64,000 nt of DNA from Flavobacteriales bacterium (lineage in GTDB: Bacteria; Bacteroidota; Bacteroidia; Flavobacteriales_C; GCA-002722245), in the NCBI GenBank assembly GCA_023251075.1, contig JAHEZM010000013.1:38035-102034 (forward strand). The letters run 5' to 3'. The notes under the pieces are model-generated. The model was not told the origin of the DNA. It saw only the letters and a list, made by a program, of their open reading frames with translations, and did no database searches. Numbering within the stretch: position 1 is the first letter of the stretch; every line of letters begins with the position of its first letter. The position numbers and the translations under genes were made by a program. Shown here piece by piece: positions 28,270 to 38,165 of the stretch.

Positions 28270-30879
28270 GTGTCTCAACAGCTCATTCCAGAAAAAAACG
28301 AAACCCCGCTAATGAAGCAATACTATGGCGTGAAGGAAAAATATCCTGATGCTTTGGTTTTGTTTAGGGTGGGAGATTTTTATGAAACGTTCAATGAAGA
28401 TGCGGTAAAAACAAGTAAGATCTTAGGAATTGTTTTAACCAAACGTTCTAATGGTACAGCTTCTGAGGTGGCATTAGCCGGTTTTCCTCATCATTCTTTG
28501 GAAACTTACTTACCTAAATTGGTGAAAGCCGGACAGCGGGTTGCGGTTTGTGATCAGCTAGAAGATCCTAAGTTAACCAAGAAGATTGTGAAGAGAGGAG
28601 TTACAGAGGTTGTTACTCCGGGTGTGGCAATGAGTGATAAAGTTTTAGATCACAAATCAAATAATTATTTGGCAGCCGTTTATTTTGAAAAACAAAAAGC
28701 GGGTTTAGCTTTAGTAGATATTAGTACAGGTGAATTTTTTGTTACGGAAGGTGATGCTGGTTATATCTCCAAAACACTAAGCAGTTTCGGTCCGAAAGAA
28801 GTTCTGTATTCAAAAAATAAAACAGAAAAATTCAATGAATTATTTGGGAGTCAATGGTACACTTACGGACTAGATGAATGGGTTTTTTCTGAAGATTTTG
28901 CCAAAGAACAAATTCAAAAGCAATTTGAAACAGATAGCTTAAAGGGGTTTGGTATTGAGAAAGAAATCCTATCGGTTATTGCTATAGGTTCAATTCTTCA
29001 TTATTTGCATTACAACCAGCAAGACAAACTGAAACACATCAGCAAGATTTCAAAAATTGTAAGTGATGATTATGTATGGTTAGATCCATTTACCATTCGA
29101 AATTTAGAATTGGTTTTTTCAGCCAATCATGGTGCTATTACTTTATTGGATGTGTTAGACCAAACACTTACACCAATGGGTGGAAGAACTTTGCGAAAGT
29201 GGATGGTTTTACCATTGAAAGATGCGAATAAGATTTCTCAGCGGCATGAGGTGGTTTCTTTTTTATTAAAACACAAAGATAAAGGTGAAGAGATTAGAAG
29301 AATTTTAAGCACTATCAATGATATAGAAAGAACTGCTTCTAAGATTGCCATGATGCGGGTTTCACCGCGTGAAATCTGGCAATTGAAAGAATCATTATTG
29401 GCGGTTTCTAAATTGAAAAGTTGTAATGATGAAAGCAATGTTTTTTTTCATTCACTCATGAACGAATTGGATCCTTGTTCTCTTTTAATTTCTAAAATTG
29501 AAAAAATAATTTATCCCGATCCACCGGCATTGATTGGTAAGGGAAGGTTGATTGCCGATGGGGTCAATAAAGAACTAGATGAATACCGTGTGCTGTCAAC
29601 CGATTCAAAAAATTATTTATTGGATCTTCAAAAAAGAGAAAGTGAACAAACAGGAATTTCTTCCTTGAAGATTTCTTACAATAATGTTTTTGGTTATTAC
29701 ATTGAAGTTCGACACACACATAAAGACAAAGTTCCGTCAACATGGATTCGTAAACAAACATTGGTAAATGCTGAGCGATTTATTACGGAAGAACTAAAAG
29801 AATTTGAAACAAAAATTCTTCAGGCGGAAGATAAAATCAATGAAATAGAAAGTCGATTATTTAATGAATTATTAAGTGAAACGGCTATTTATATTTCCAT
29901 TCTTCAGAGGAATTCTTCTCTAATTGGAATGTTGGATTGTTTATCTGGTTTTGCTAAGCAAGCGCAGGAAAATGATTATTGCCGACCAGAAATTGATGAG
30001 TCTTTAATTATTGATATAACTGCAGGTCGTCATCCTGTAATTGAGAAGAATTTACCCATAGGCACTAAATATGTTGCCAATGATATTTATTTGGATGATC
30101 AGCAACAGCAAATCATTATGGTGACTGGTCCCAATATGTCGGGTAAATCAGCTTTACTCCGACAAACGGCTTTAATTGTATTGATGGCACAAATGGGTTC
30201 TTATGTGCCGGCAAAAAAAGTGAAGATGGGAGTGGTAGATAAAATATTTACACGTGTGGGTGCTTCCGATAATATTTCAACAGGTGAATCTACTTTTATG
30301 GTAGAGATGAATGAAACAGCTAATATTTTAAATAATCTTTCTGAGCGTTCACTCATTCTTTTAGATGAAATAGGGAGGGGAACCAGCACTTACGATGGAA
30401 TTTCTATTGCATGGTCTATTGCTGAATATATTCATGAATATCCTTTGTTTAAAGCTAAAACCCTCTTTGCTACACATTATCATGAATTGAATGAAATGTC
30501 GAATTTATTTGAAAGAGTAAAGAATTTCAATGTTTCTGTGAAAGAGATAGAGGGTAAAATTATTTTTCTTCGAAAATTGTCTCCCGGAGGTAGTGAACAT
30601 AGTTTTGGTATTCATGTGGCCAAATTAGCGGGTTTGCCTAAGTTGGTGATTAGTAAAGCCAATGATGTTTTAAAAAAACTGGAAAAACAAAGAGAGGGAG
30701 AAAATCCAAAAGTAAGTATTGGTCAACCTGGTAGTTCTGATATGCAATTAAGTTTCTTTCAGTTGGATGACCCCTTATTGGAAGAAATTAGAGATGATTT
30801 GCTTCAATTGGATTTAAATACCTTAACTCCTGTTGAAGCACTGATGAAACTCAACGAAATAAAGAAAAAATTGAAATAG
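28270..30879 (+). CDS. mutS: DNA mismatch repair protein MutS
   Basis: 869 residues, full MutS1 length. Mismatch-recognition motif VGDFYETFNEDA (Phe-x-Glu, residues ~36-46), then connector, lever and clamp domains, then the ABC ATPase: Walker A VTGPNMSGKSALLRQ (about 617-631), Walker B LILLDEIGRGTSTYDG and ATHYHELNEM. MutS recognises mispairs and signals through MutL. The start codon is GTG at 28270; the next ATG would delete part of the conserved N-terminus (LMKQYYGVKEKYPDA). The gene stands alone. Confidence 0.96.
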   Translation: MSQQLIPEKNETPLMKQYYGVKEKYPDALVLFRVGDFYETFNEDAVKTSKILGIVLTKRSNGTASEVALAGFPHHSLETYLPKLVKAGQRVAVCDQLEDPKLTKKIVKRGVTEVVTPGVAMSDKVLDHKSNNYLAAVYFEKQKAGLALVDISTGEFFVTEGDAGYISKTLSSFGPKEVLYSKNKTEKFNELFGSQWYTYGLDEWVFSEDFAKEQIQKQFETDSLKGFGIEKEILSVIAIGSILHYLHYNQQDKLKHISKISKIVSDDYVWLDPFTIRNLELVFSANHGAITLLDVLDQTLTPMGGRTLRKWMVLPLKDANKISQRHEVVSFLLKHKDKGEEIRRILSTINDIERTASKIAMMRVSPREIWQLKESLLAVSKLKSCNDESNVFFHSLMNELDPCSLLISKIEKIIYPDPPALIGKGRLIADGVNKELDEYRVLSTDSKNYLLDLQKRESEQTGISSLKISYNNVFGYYIEVRHTHKDKVPSTWIRKQTLVNAERFITEELKEFETKILQAEDKINEIESRLFNELLSETAIYISILQRNSSLIGMLDCLSGFAKQAQENDYCRPEIDESLIIDITAGRHPVIEKNLPIGTKYVANDIYLDDQQQQIIMVTGPNMSGKSALLRQTALIVLMAQMGSYVPAKKVKMGVVDKIFTRVGASDNISTGESTFMVEMNETANILNNLSERSLILLDEIGRGTSTYDGISIAWSIAEYIHEYPLFKAKTLFATHYHELNEMSNLFERVKNFNVSVKEIEGKIIFLRKLSPGGSEHSFGIHVAKLAGLPKLVISKANDVLKKLEKQREGENPKVSIGQPGSSDMQLSFFQLDDPLLEEIRDDLLQLDLNTLTPVEALMKLNEIKKKLK

Positions 30880-30967
30880 ATTTTTTCGTTTGTTGGTCTA
30901 ATTAGTATCTTAATCTTGAATACACCTCCCTTCACCGATTGATTTACTATTTACTTTCATTTCGCCT

Positions 30968-30975
30968 TATATTTG
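30968..30975 (+). promoter_or_regulatory. -7 box of the giant repeat-protein gene
   Basis: TATATTTG matches TAnnTTTG, 23 nt before the GTG start at 30999. The -33 candidate is only TTTA (30943-30946, spacing 21). Confidence 0.5.
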
Positions 30976-30998
30976 CATAGGCTTTATTTATTACTTCT

Positions 30999-33900
30999 GT
31001 GATTAACTTTCGATCGAAAAATATCTTGAACATTCTCAATAAAAAAATTCTTTTATTATTGACCTTCTTTCTGGTGTCAATAATTGCGATTTCCCAAACA
31101 TCTTATACTTGGCTATCAACGGCTGCTACCAGCAATTGGAATACAAATACCAATTGGAGTCCTAATGGTATTCCGCTTTCTACTGATAATGTGACCATTG
31201 TTAACTCTACCAGTACCCCTGTTTTACCGGGAAATACTAGTGTGAATAATTTTACAATGACTTCCGGGTCTATCGATTTGGGATCTTCCACTTTAACGAT
31301 TAATGGTACTTCTGTTTTTACTGCAGGCACCATGAGTAATGGAACAGTTGCTCCTGTGGGTGCTTCAGTTACTTTTATAGCAACCACTTTTAATACAGCT
31401 GTTTCAGCGATATGTGCCAGTGTCACTATCAATGGAGGCACCTTTAATTCTACTACCTCTATTGAAAAAACAGGAGCTGCTAATAATACCGGAAGTGGTG
31501 GAGCTACTTTTAATGGGGCAACTACTATCACCAATAGTGGTACTACTATATTAAGAATGGCCAACACTACTCGTGATATTTATAATCAACCAGTGACCTT
31601 CACTAATACCGGAACAAGTTATATTGATGTAGGTTATGGAGCAGCAACCGGAACTCAATTGAATGATAATGTTACTGTGAATTCAACTGCTGGAACAGGT
31701 ATTCGTTTCGGACAAGGAACCGGAACTGTAGTTTTAGCAAGTGGAAAAACAGTAACAGTTGGAGCAACAGGTTTTTCTGCGGGCGACTTAGAATTTAGAA
31801 ATTTCACACAAACAGGTTCAACAGCACAAAGTTTTACGCTTACTGGTACGGCAATCATTTATTTTGAAACAGGAACAACCTTTAACGGTAATGTTAATGC
31901 TGCTGCACCACAAATTTTTTTGAATGGAACTACATTTAATGGAACAGCAACAATTGAAAAGACAGGAGCTACCAACAATGCAGGAATTGGTGGAAATACT
32001 TTTAATGGTGTTACAACATTAAAAAATAGTGGTACTGCATATTTTATGACAGGTAATGGTAATGCCGATGTGTTTAATGCCGATGTTGATTTAATTACAA
32101 CTGGAACAGGTATTTTACATTTGGCTTACGCCACTGCTACCACTTCTTTTAATCAAAATATTACGGTAAATGCCACTAGTTCAGGACCAATTAATTTTGG
32201 TAGTAGTTCGGGTTTAAGCACTTTGGCTGCAGGTAAAACAATTACGGTTGGTGCTTTAGGATTTAGTGGTTCTTCTACTTTGTTATTGAAAAATTTCACC
32301 CAAACAGGAAGCACTGCTCAAGCTTTAACTTTAACAGGAACCTCAACATTAACCATTGGTTCAGGTTCTACATTCAATGGAGATGTGAATTTTACATCGC
32401 CTCAAATATTATTAAATGGTTGTACATATAACGGTACGGTTATTATGCAAAAAACAGGAGCTGGTAGCAATACCTCTACAGGAAATAATACTTTTAACGG
32501 CACAGTTGCTTTTACCAATAGTGGTTCTGGATTTTTGCGATTGGCTAATACCAATGGCGATGTGTTCAATCAAACTTTAACTTTAACAAATACAGGAACA
32601 GGTTATATTGACATTGCTTATGGTGCTGTTGCCGGAAGTTTTTTAAACGATAATGTGATTGTAAACTCTACTGGAGGTACAGGTATTCGTTTCGGACAAG
32701 GTGCGGGGTCGGTAACTTTGGCTGCCGGAAAAACAGTAAGTGTTGGAGTTACCGGATATAGTGGTGGCGATTTAGAGTTTAGGAATTTTACACAAGTAGG
32801 ATCAACCTCTCAAAGTTTTACTTTAACAGGAACTGCAATTCTTTATTTTGAAACAGGTGCTACTTTTAATGGGGATGTAACGGCTGCTTCTCCACAAGTT
32901 TATTTGAATGGTACTACTTTTAACGGTATTACTTTCATTGAAAAAACGGGTGCAACAGCAAATACAGGAATTGGTGGAAATACTTTCAATGGAATTACTA
33001 CCATTAAAAATAGTGGATCGGCAAATTTAATTAGTGCAAATACTACTGCAGATATTTTTAATAATGATCTTACTTTAACAGCTACTTCAACGGGATTGAT
33101 TTATATGGGGTATACCGTTTCTGGTACACAGTTTAATGGTAATATTATTGTGAATTCAAGTTCGTCAGGGGGAATTTATTTTGGAAATGGTGCAGCTTGC
33201 GGTTCTACATTGGCTGCTGGAAAAACAGTGAGTGTGGGTACAGGTTTTTCTGGATCAGGAACTTTACAATTTAAAAGATTTACACAAACAGGTTCAACCG
33301 CTCAGGCATTAACACTTACCGGTACTTCTATTTTGAATCTTTTAAGTGGAAACACATTTAATGGTGATGTGAATTTTGTTGCCCCTCAGGTTTATTTGAG
33401 CGGTACAACCTATAACGGAAATGTAGTCATTGAAAAGAATGGTGCAACTAATAATGGGGGTACGGGTGGAAATACTTTCAACGGAACTACTATTTTAACT
33501 TCAAGTGGAACGGGGTATTTAATGACTGGTAATGGTTCCGCCGATTCATTTAACGGTGATTTAACTTTAAACACAACAGGAACCGGTCAGTTATATATTG
33601 GTTATGCTACCGCAGCGGCTTCGTTAAATGGTAATGTAGTTGTAAATTGTAATAATACTGGTGGTATTTCATTTGGGTCGAATGGTGGATCGGCAACATT
33701 GGCTTCTGGAAAAACTATTACTGTTGGTGGATCAGGTTTTTCCGCAGGTACTTTGCTATTGAAAAATTTTACCCAAACAGGAAGCACTGCCCAAGCTTTA
33801 ACTTTAACAGGAACTGCTACTTTAACGGTAGGTACCGGATCAACTTTCAATGGAAATGTTGATTTTACTTCTCCTGTAGTTTTATTGAATGGTTGTACTT

Positions 33901-35846
33901 ATAATGGAACAGGAAATTTCACCAGAACAGGTTCTGCAGCGAATCAGTCAACCGGCGGAAATACTTTCAATGGAGTAAGTACTTTTTCTAATACAGGAAC
34001 AGGAGTTTTTTATATCGATAATACCGGTAATGATTTGTTCAATAACAATATAATAGTGAATTCAACAGGAGGGAGTGATATTCGTTTTGGATCGAGCAGC
34101 GGAACAGCAACTTTAGCTTCAGGAAAAACTATCACTGTAGGAGGATTAGGATTTGCATCAGGAACATTGTTGTTGAAAAACTTTACTCAATCGGGAGGAA
34201 CAGCTCAATCTATTACTTTAACAGGAACAGCAGTTTTAACGATTGGATCAGCATCAACTTTCAATGGTGATGTTACCTTTACTGCTCCGCAAATTTATTT
34301 GAATGGATGTACTTATAATGGTTTGGCAACAATAGAAAAAAATGGTGCAACCAATAATGCTTCTACTGGTGCTAACATTTTTAATGGCACAACAATTATC
34401 AAAAATAGCGGAGCTGGAATTTTTTATTTGGGCAATTCAAGCGCTGATGATTTTAATTCATCTGCCACTTTTATTCAAACAGGAGCAGGTGCTTTATTTC
34501 CTGCGTATAATTCCAATGGTACTTTTTCTGGTAATATTTCTACTTCAGGAACTTCAACTGCAATTACTTTTGCATCGAATACCAGCGGAAGGGTAACCAT
34601 CGATGGCGTAACTCAGGCAATCAATGGATCCTCTGCTTTTAAACCCATCATTAAACGATTAACTATTGCCAGTGGAGGAACATTAACTTTAAATGTACCA
34701 GTAAATATTAGTACTGGTGGAGATTTAACGATGAGCACTGGTTACATCTCTACAACGGCAACCAATGTTCTTACTTTATTAGATGAAACGGTGACTTCCT
34801 CTATTGGAAATTCATCTAGTTATATTGACGGACCAATGGCTTACATGATGTCGATAAATGGTTCTAGTACTTTGAATTTTCCAATTGGTAAATCTAGTTC
34901 CTGGAGGCCAGTTACTTTGTCGCTCACTCATAATGCCGCTACTGCTTATACCTATACTGCGGAACGGTTTAACAGCTCTGCAGAATTATTTGGATATACT
35001 TTACCAGGAACAGTGAATAAAGTTTCTGGTTATAGTTATTGGGATATTGCGAGAACAGCGTCTTCCTCCGCCAATTTAACAAGTGCAGTAGCTACGCTCT
35101 ACTATGGTAGTTCAGGTACTGATGATCACGTAATGGATTATACAGGAGTAACGATGTGCAAAAGCAATGGCGCTGGAGCATGGGTAGACTTAACGGGCGT
35201 GGCGAGTGCAAATGGTAATGGATTGATTACTACCAGTTCTTTTACCTCTTTCAGTAAATTTACTTTGGCAAATTTAATCGGTGGAAATAATCCGCTACCT
35301 GTCGAATTACTTGATTTTTCAGCCATTTCATCTATAGGTAAAGTAAATGTTTCTTGGTCAACAGCAACTGAAATTAATAATGATATGTTTTCTGTGGAGA
35401 GATCTACCGATGGCATAAATTTTTCAAAAATAGGTAAGGTAAAAGGTGCTGGTAATAGTTACTCTGTTTTGTATTATAATTTTGTTGATGAACAACCACT
35501 CATTGGAAAATCATATTACAGGCTGAAACAAACCGATTATGATAATCAATATTCTTATTCCGATATAGTAGAGGTTGATTACTCTTTATCCTCATCTATC
35601 AAAGCGTATCAAAATGCAAACAATGAATTGCAATTGAATCTTTCTGGATATTCAGCAAATGAGCAAATAAAAGTGAATTTGTATGATATGAATGGAAAAT
35701 TGATTTTTAGTGAAATGATTAATACCGATCAAAATGGCAATTCAAATAATGCTTTCCTTAGTGTGTCAGATATCTCTTCAGGAATTTACAATTTAAGTAT
35801 TGTAGCTAAGCAACAAATGAGTACTCAGAAATTGATGTTGAAATAG
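30999..35846 (+). CDS. Giant repetitive T9SS surface protein (adhesin-like)
   Basis: 1615 residues, GTG start. The signal segment (LLLLTFFLVSIIAIS) is followed by YTWLSTAATSNWNTNTNWS, typical of large Bacteroidota exported repeat proteins. Residues ~140-1200 consist of six beta-helix-like repeats, each marked by FTQxGSTAQ, LTGT and TFNGDV segments, very rich in T, G, N and S and free of Cys apart from YNGC-type positions. After residue ~1430, NPLPVELLDFSAI opens a fibronectin-like part (VSWSTATEINNDMFSVERS), and the protein ends in a type A T9SS sorting domain (NLYDMNGKLIF, ISSGIYNLSI). The likely role is adhesion or a cell-surface filament; no catalytic motif is seen. Confidence 0.85.
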   Translation: MINFRSKNILNILNKKILLLLTFFLVSIIAISQTSYTWLSTAATSNWNTNTNWSPNGIPLSTDNVTIVNSTSTPVLPGNTSVNNFTMTSGSIDLGSSTLTINGTSVFTAGTMSNGTVAPVGASVTFIATTFNTAVSAICASVTINGGTFNSTTSIEKTGAANNTGSGGATFNGATTITNSGTTILRMANTTRDIYNQPVTFTNTGTSYIDVGYGAATGTQLNDNVTVNSTAGTGIRFGQGTGTVVLASGKTVTVGATGFSAGDLEFRNFTQTGSTAQSFTLTGTAIIYFETGTTFNGNVNAAAPQIFLNGTTFNGTATIEKTGATNNAGIGGNTFNGVTTLKNSGTAYFMTGNGNADVFNADVDLITTGTGILHLAYATATTSFNQNITVNATSSGPINFGSSSGLSTLAAGKTITVGALGFSGSSTLLLKNFTQTGSTAQALTLTGTSTLTIGSGSTFNGDVNFTSPQILLNGCTYNGTVIMQKTGAGSNTSTGNNTFNGTVAFTNSGSGFLRLANTNGDVFNQTLTLTNTGTGYIDIAYGAVAGSFLNDNVIVNSTGGTGIRFGQGAGSVTLAAGKTVSVGVTGYSGGDLEFRNFTQVGSTSQSFTLTGTAILYFETGATFNGDVTAASPQVYLNGTTFNGITFIEKTGATANTGIGGNTFNGITTIKNSGSANLISANTTADIFNNDLTLTATSTGLIYMGYTVSGTQFNGNIIVNSSSSGGIYFGNGAACGSTLAAGKTVSVGTGFSGSGTLQFKRFTQTGSTAQALTLTGTSILNLLSGNTFNGDVNFVAPQVYLSGTTYNGNVVIEKNGATNNGGTGGNTFNGTTILTSSGTGYLMTGNGSADSFNGDLTLNTTGTGQLYIGYATAAASLNGNVVVNCNNTGGISFGSNGGSATLASGKTITVGGSGFSAGTLLLKNFTQTGSTAQALTLTGTATLTVGTGSTFNGNVDFTSPVVLLNGCTYNGTGNFTRTGSAANQSTGGNTFNGVSTFSNTGTGVFYIDNTGNDLFNNNIIVNSTGGSDIRFGSSSGTATLASGKTITVGGLGFASGTLLLKNFTQSGGTAQSITLTGTAVLTIGSASTFNGDVTFTAPQIYLNGCTYNGLATIEKNGATNNASTGANIFNGTTIIKNSGAGIFYLGNSSADDFNSSATFIQTGAGALFPAYNSNGTFSGNISTSGTSTAITFASNTSGRVTIDGVTQAINGSSAFKPIIKRLTIASGGTLTLNVPVNISTGGDLTMSTGYISTTATNVLTLLDETVTSSIGNSSSYIDGPMAYMMSINGSSTLNFPIGKSSSWRPVTLSLTHNAATAYTYTAERFNSSAELFGYTLPGTVNKVSGYSYWDIARTASSSANLTSAVATLYYGSSGTDDHVMDYTGVTMCKSNGAGAWVDLTGVASANGNGLITTSSFTSFSKFTLANLIGGNNPLPVELLDFSAISSIGKVNVSWSTATEINNDMFSVERSTDGINFSKIGKVKGAGNSYSVLYYNFVDEQPLIGKSYYRLKQTDYDNQYSYSDIVEVDYSLSSSIKAYQNANNELQLNLSGYSANEQIKVNLYDMNGKLIFSEMINTDQNGNSNNAFLSVSDISSGIYNLSIVAKQQMSTQKLMLK
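31803..34600 (+). repeat. In-frame coding repeats, 492-nt period
   Basis: The FTQ codons recur at 31803, 32295, 32787, 33279, 33768 and 34182: spacings 492, 492, 492, 489 and 414 nt (164, 164, 164, 163 and 138 residues). The last interval is short because about 25 residues are missing between TFNG and the IxFGSSSG segment. Two stretches of 56 nt starting at 32286 and 33759 differ at only two positions, pointing to recent duplication or gene conversion. Confidence 0.9.
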
Positions 35847-36038
35847 TTAAAAGAATTTTGTCATTCTAACTACGGCTATAAAAGCCAATAAAAAGAGAAA
35901 AATCACAATTAAAGTTTTGGAGGCACCCTTAAAAATTTTCGGATTTTTTTTAATGTCTTTTCTGTACGCGAAAATCAGTCCGGCTACAAATACGATTATA
36001 AAAAAGATGATGAAATATTTCCGACCTTCTGTAAACAT
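35847..36038 (-). CDS. Small two-helix membrane protein
   Basis: 63 residues: an N-terminal transmembrane helix (YFIIFFIIVFVAGLIFAY), a basic loop (RKDIKKNPKIFKGASK) and a second helix (LIVIFLFLLAFIAVV). The basic loop predicts both ends periplasmic and the loop cytoplasmic. The gene starts 19 nt after the pirin stop on the same strand and its stop abuts the stop of the giant gene, so it is probably real and co-transcribed with the pirin. No function is recognised. Confidence 0.6.
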   Translation of the reverse strand: MFTEGRKYFIIFFIIVFVAGLIFAYRKDIKKNPKIFKGASKTLIVIFLFLLAFIAVVRMTKFF

Positions 36039-36057
36039 GCGTTTAAAGATAAAAGAT

Positions 36058-36771
36058 TTATTTCAGCATTGGTACTTCCATTATCAACACTTCACAATCA
36101 CTCACTGCTTTGAATTCGAAAGAATTAGTTTCCCAAATACCTATAGCATCTCTTTGATTCAACTCTGTGTTTGCTACAATGGCTTTGCCTTTTAGCAAGA
36201 AAACATACACGCCATTGCCTACTTTTTTAAAGTTGTAAGTGCTGGTTTTATTTGCTGAAAAATTTCCCAAATGAAACCATGCATCCTGATGAATCCAAAC
36301 TCCCTCATCATTTGCATTAGGTGATAATATTTGTTGTAATTTATTTTCTCTGTCCTTAATATTTAAAGTGATTTGATCGTAGCGGGGGGTAGTGTTTTGT
36401 TTGTTGGGGATCACCCATATTTGCAAAAACTTTACTTCTTTCTCTTTGTTCTTGTTGTATTCGCTATGATAAACTCCTGTGCCTGCGCTCATAATTTGAA
36501 TATCACCATGTTTAATCACAGTGGTATTTCCCATGCTGTCCTTATGTTCTAAATCACCTTCCAAAGGAATAGAGATAATTTCCATATTCTCGTGAGGATG
36601 TTCGCCAAAGCCCATTCCGGCTGCAACAATATCGTCATTTAAAACACGCAATGCACCAAAATGAACTTTCTCCGGATTATAATAGTTAGCAAAGCTAAAA
36701 CTGTGGTGAGATTTTAACCATCCATGATTGGCATTACCACGTGAAGCTGAGGAGTGAAAGATAGTTTTCAT
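36058..36771 (-). CDS. Pirin family protein (bicupin, YhhW-like)
   Basis: 237 residues with the pirin N-terminal cupin: the metal ligands lie in GEHPHENMEIISI (two His and a Glu) and in the HKD segment, and IMSAGTGVYHSEYN contributes the fourth-ligand region. The short C-terminal cupin (residues ~150-235) has lost ligands, as in YhhW. Members bind Fe and some act as quercetin dioxygenases or redox sensors; the physiological role here is unknown. A small membrane-protein gene follows 19 nt downstream. Confidence 0.88.
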   Translation of the reverse strand: MKTIFHSSASRGNANHGWLKSHHSFSFANYYNPEKVHFGALRVLNDDIVAAGMGFGEHPHENMEIISIPLEGDLEHKDSMGNTTVIKHGDIQIMSAGTGVYHSEYNKNKEKEVKFLQIWVIPNKQNTTPRYDQITLNIKDRENKLQQILSPNANDEGVWIHQDAWFHLGNFSANKTSTYNFKKVGNGVYVFLLKGKAIVANTELNQRDAIGIWETNSFEFKAVSDCEVLIMEVPMLK

Positions 36772-36788
36772 ACCATGAAATTAGGTAT

Positions 36789-38165
36789 TTAAATTTTAAA
36801 ACCAATCACTAAAACATCGTCTGTTTGTTCTTCATTTCCTTTCCACTTGTTAAAGGTTTTTTGAAGCAATTCTTTTTGTTCTAACATTGGTTTTTGATGT
36901 ATATCGGTGAGTAATTTATCGAATTTACCAATTTTAAATTTTGAGTTTTTTGGTCCGCCAAACTGATCCTGAAATCCATCAGAGAATAAGTAAATTACAT
37001 CTCCTTTTTTTAAATCAACATTGTGTTTTGTGAAAGGAGTTTTTCCTTCCGCATAGCCTATAGGTTGTTTGTCTCCTTTGATTTTGATTAATTCATTATT
37101 ACGCATCAAATACAGAGGCGCATTAGCACCAGAATATTCTAAGATATTTTTGCTGATATTGATTTTGCATAATGCGATGTCCATGCCATCTCTCAATTGA
37201 ATGTCTTCGTTGGTAAAGGCTTCCTGAACTAATTTCGATGTTTGATCGAGTAGATGATGGGGTTCACTTTTGTGGAATCTTTTGAGTGATTCGTTTAGTT
37301 TGTTGTAATTTACCAAGCTTACAATAGCTCCAGGAACCCCATGACCTGTGGAGTCTGCAGCTGCTACATATAAATATCCTTCTTGTTCTTCAAACCAATA
37401 AAAATCACCACTGATAATATCTTTAGGTTGGTAGTAAATAAAATGATTGGGTAAATAATTTTGCAAAATACTTTCTGTAGGAAAAGTGGTGCTTTGAATT
37501 TTTTTTGCGAAGATTAAACTTTTGGTAATCTCTTGATGTTGTTGTGATAAAATATTTTTTTGTTGTTGTGCAATATCTTTTTGAATTTCAATTTCTTTTT
37601 TCTGAAAAGCAATCAATGCATTGGCTTGCATTTTATTTCGGTATCTAAAAAATACCACTATGATTGCTATCAGCATAAGAACTCCTACAAAATACATTTG
37701 TTTTATTCTTGATTCATGTACTTCGTTTAATGCATTGCTGCGATCAATTTCAAGTTGATTTAAACGATGTTGGTTAGCGTATTTTATTGAATCTTGAAGT
37801 GCTTTGTTGTTCAATTCAAAGGCCATTCTTTTCTTTTCTTTGTCGTTGGAAATTGCTTCTTCGATGATTTGCTTATCAAGTTCTTTTATTTCCACAAGAG
37901 TATTGAATGATAATTCATATTGCTTCAGTTTTTCATAGCATTGCGAGAGCAACCATGCATTTTGTTTTTGAAGTTCCAGTAAGTGTTTTGCTTTGCATTC
38001 CTGATCTAAATTTTTACCAGTGATTAGAACAGCATCGTATTTTTTTGCTTTAAAAAGATTTTCACATTCATGGAATTTCTGTACTAACAATAATGAATCG
38101 TTTGCCTTATTTTCCAAGGAAATAAGAAATAGTAATAATATAATATGTATTGTTTTATTACTCAT
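36789..38165 (-). CDS. Membrane-anchored PP2C/SpoIIE-type serine phosphatase (active-site intact)
   Basis: 458 residues from the ATG at 38165, chosen because it forms an ATGA overlap with the upstream gene's stop. There is a signal-type N-terminus, a short TPR-like periplasmic sensor (~25-150), a transmembrane helix at ~157-174, a coiled coil (~176-225), then a PP2C domain. The metal/catalytic aspartates are present: Asp254 (IISGDFYW), Asp271 (DSTGHGVPG), DGMD at 326-329, Asp396 (LFSDGFQDQFGG) and DD at 449-450. SpoIIE-type phosphatases usually dephosphorylate anti-anti-sigma (STAS) proteins or act in partner switching; none is encoded nearby. The upstream paralogue has lost these residues. 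Confidence 0.87.
   Translation of the reverse strand: MSNKTIHIILLLFLISLENKANDSLLLVQKFHECENLFKAKKYDAVLITGKNLDQECKAKHLLELQKQNAWLLSQCYEKLKQYELSFNTLVEIKELDKQIIEEAISNDKEKKRMAFELNNKALQDSIKYANQHRLNQLEIDRSNALNEVHESRIKQMYFVGVLMLIAIIVVFFRYRNKMQANALIAFQKKEIEIQKDIAQQQKNILSQQHQEITKSLIFAKKIQSTTFPTESILQNYLPNHFIYYQPKDIISGDFYWFEEQEGYLYVAAADSTGHGVPGAIVSLVNYNKLNESLKRFHKSEPHHLLDQTSKLVQEAFTNEDIQLRDGMDIALCKINISKNILEYSGANAPLYLMRNNELIKIKGDKQPIGYAEGKTPFTKHNVDLKKGDVIYLFSDGFQDQFGGPKNSKFKIGKFDKLLTDIHQKPMLEQKELLQKTFNKWKGNEEQTDDVLVIGFKI

Noticed and set aside
31103..31567. Minus-strand open frames (also at 31655, 33602 and 35138) with V/P/L-rich products
   Set aside because: They mirror the T/G/N-rich repeats of the giant gene; the composition is that of an antisense shadow and they have no promoter or start context.
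31803..34600. Repeat array as a CRISPR or non-coding satellite
   Set aside because: The 492-nt period is a multiple of three, the units translate in one frame and the gene has a signal peptide and sorting domain.
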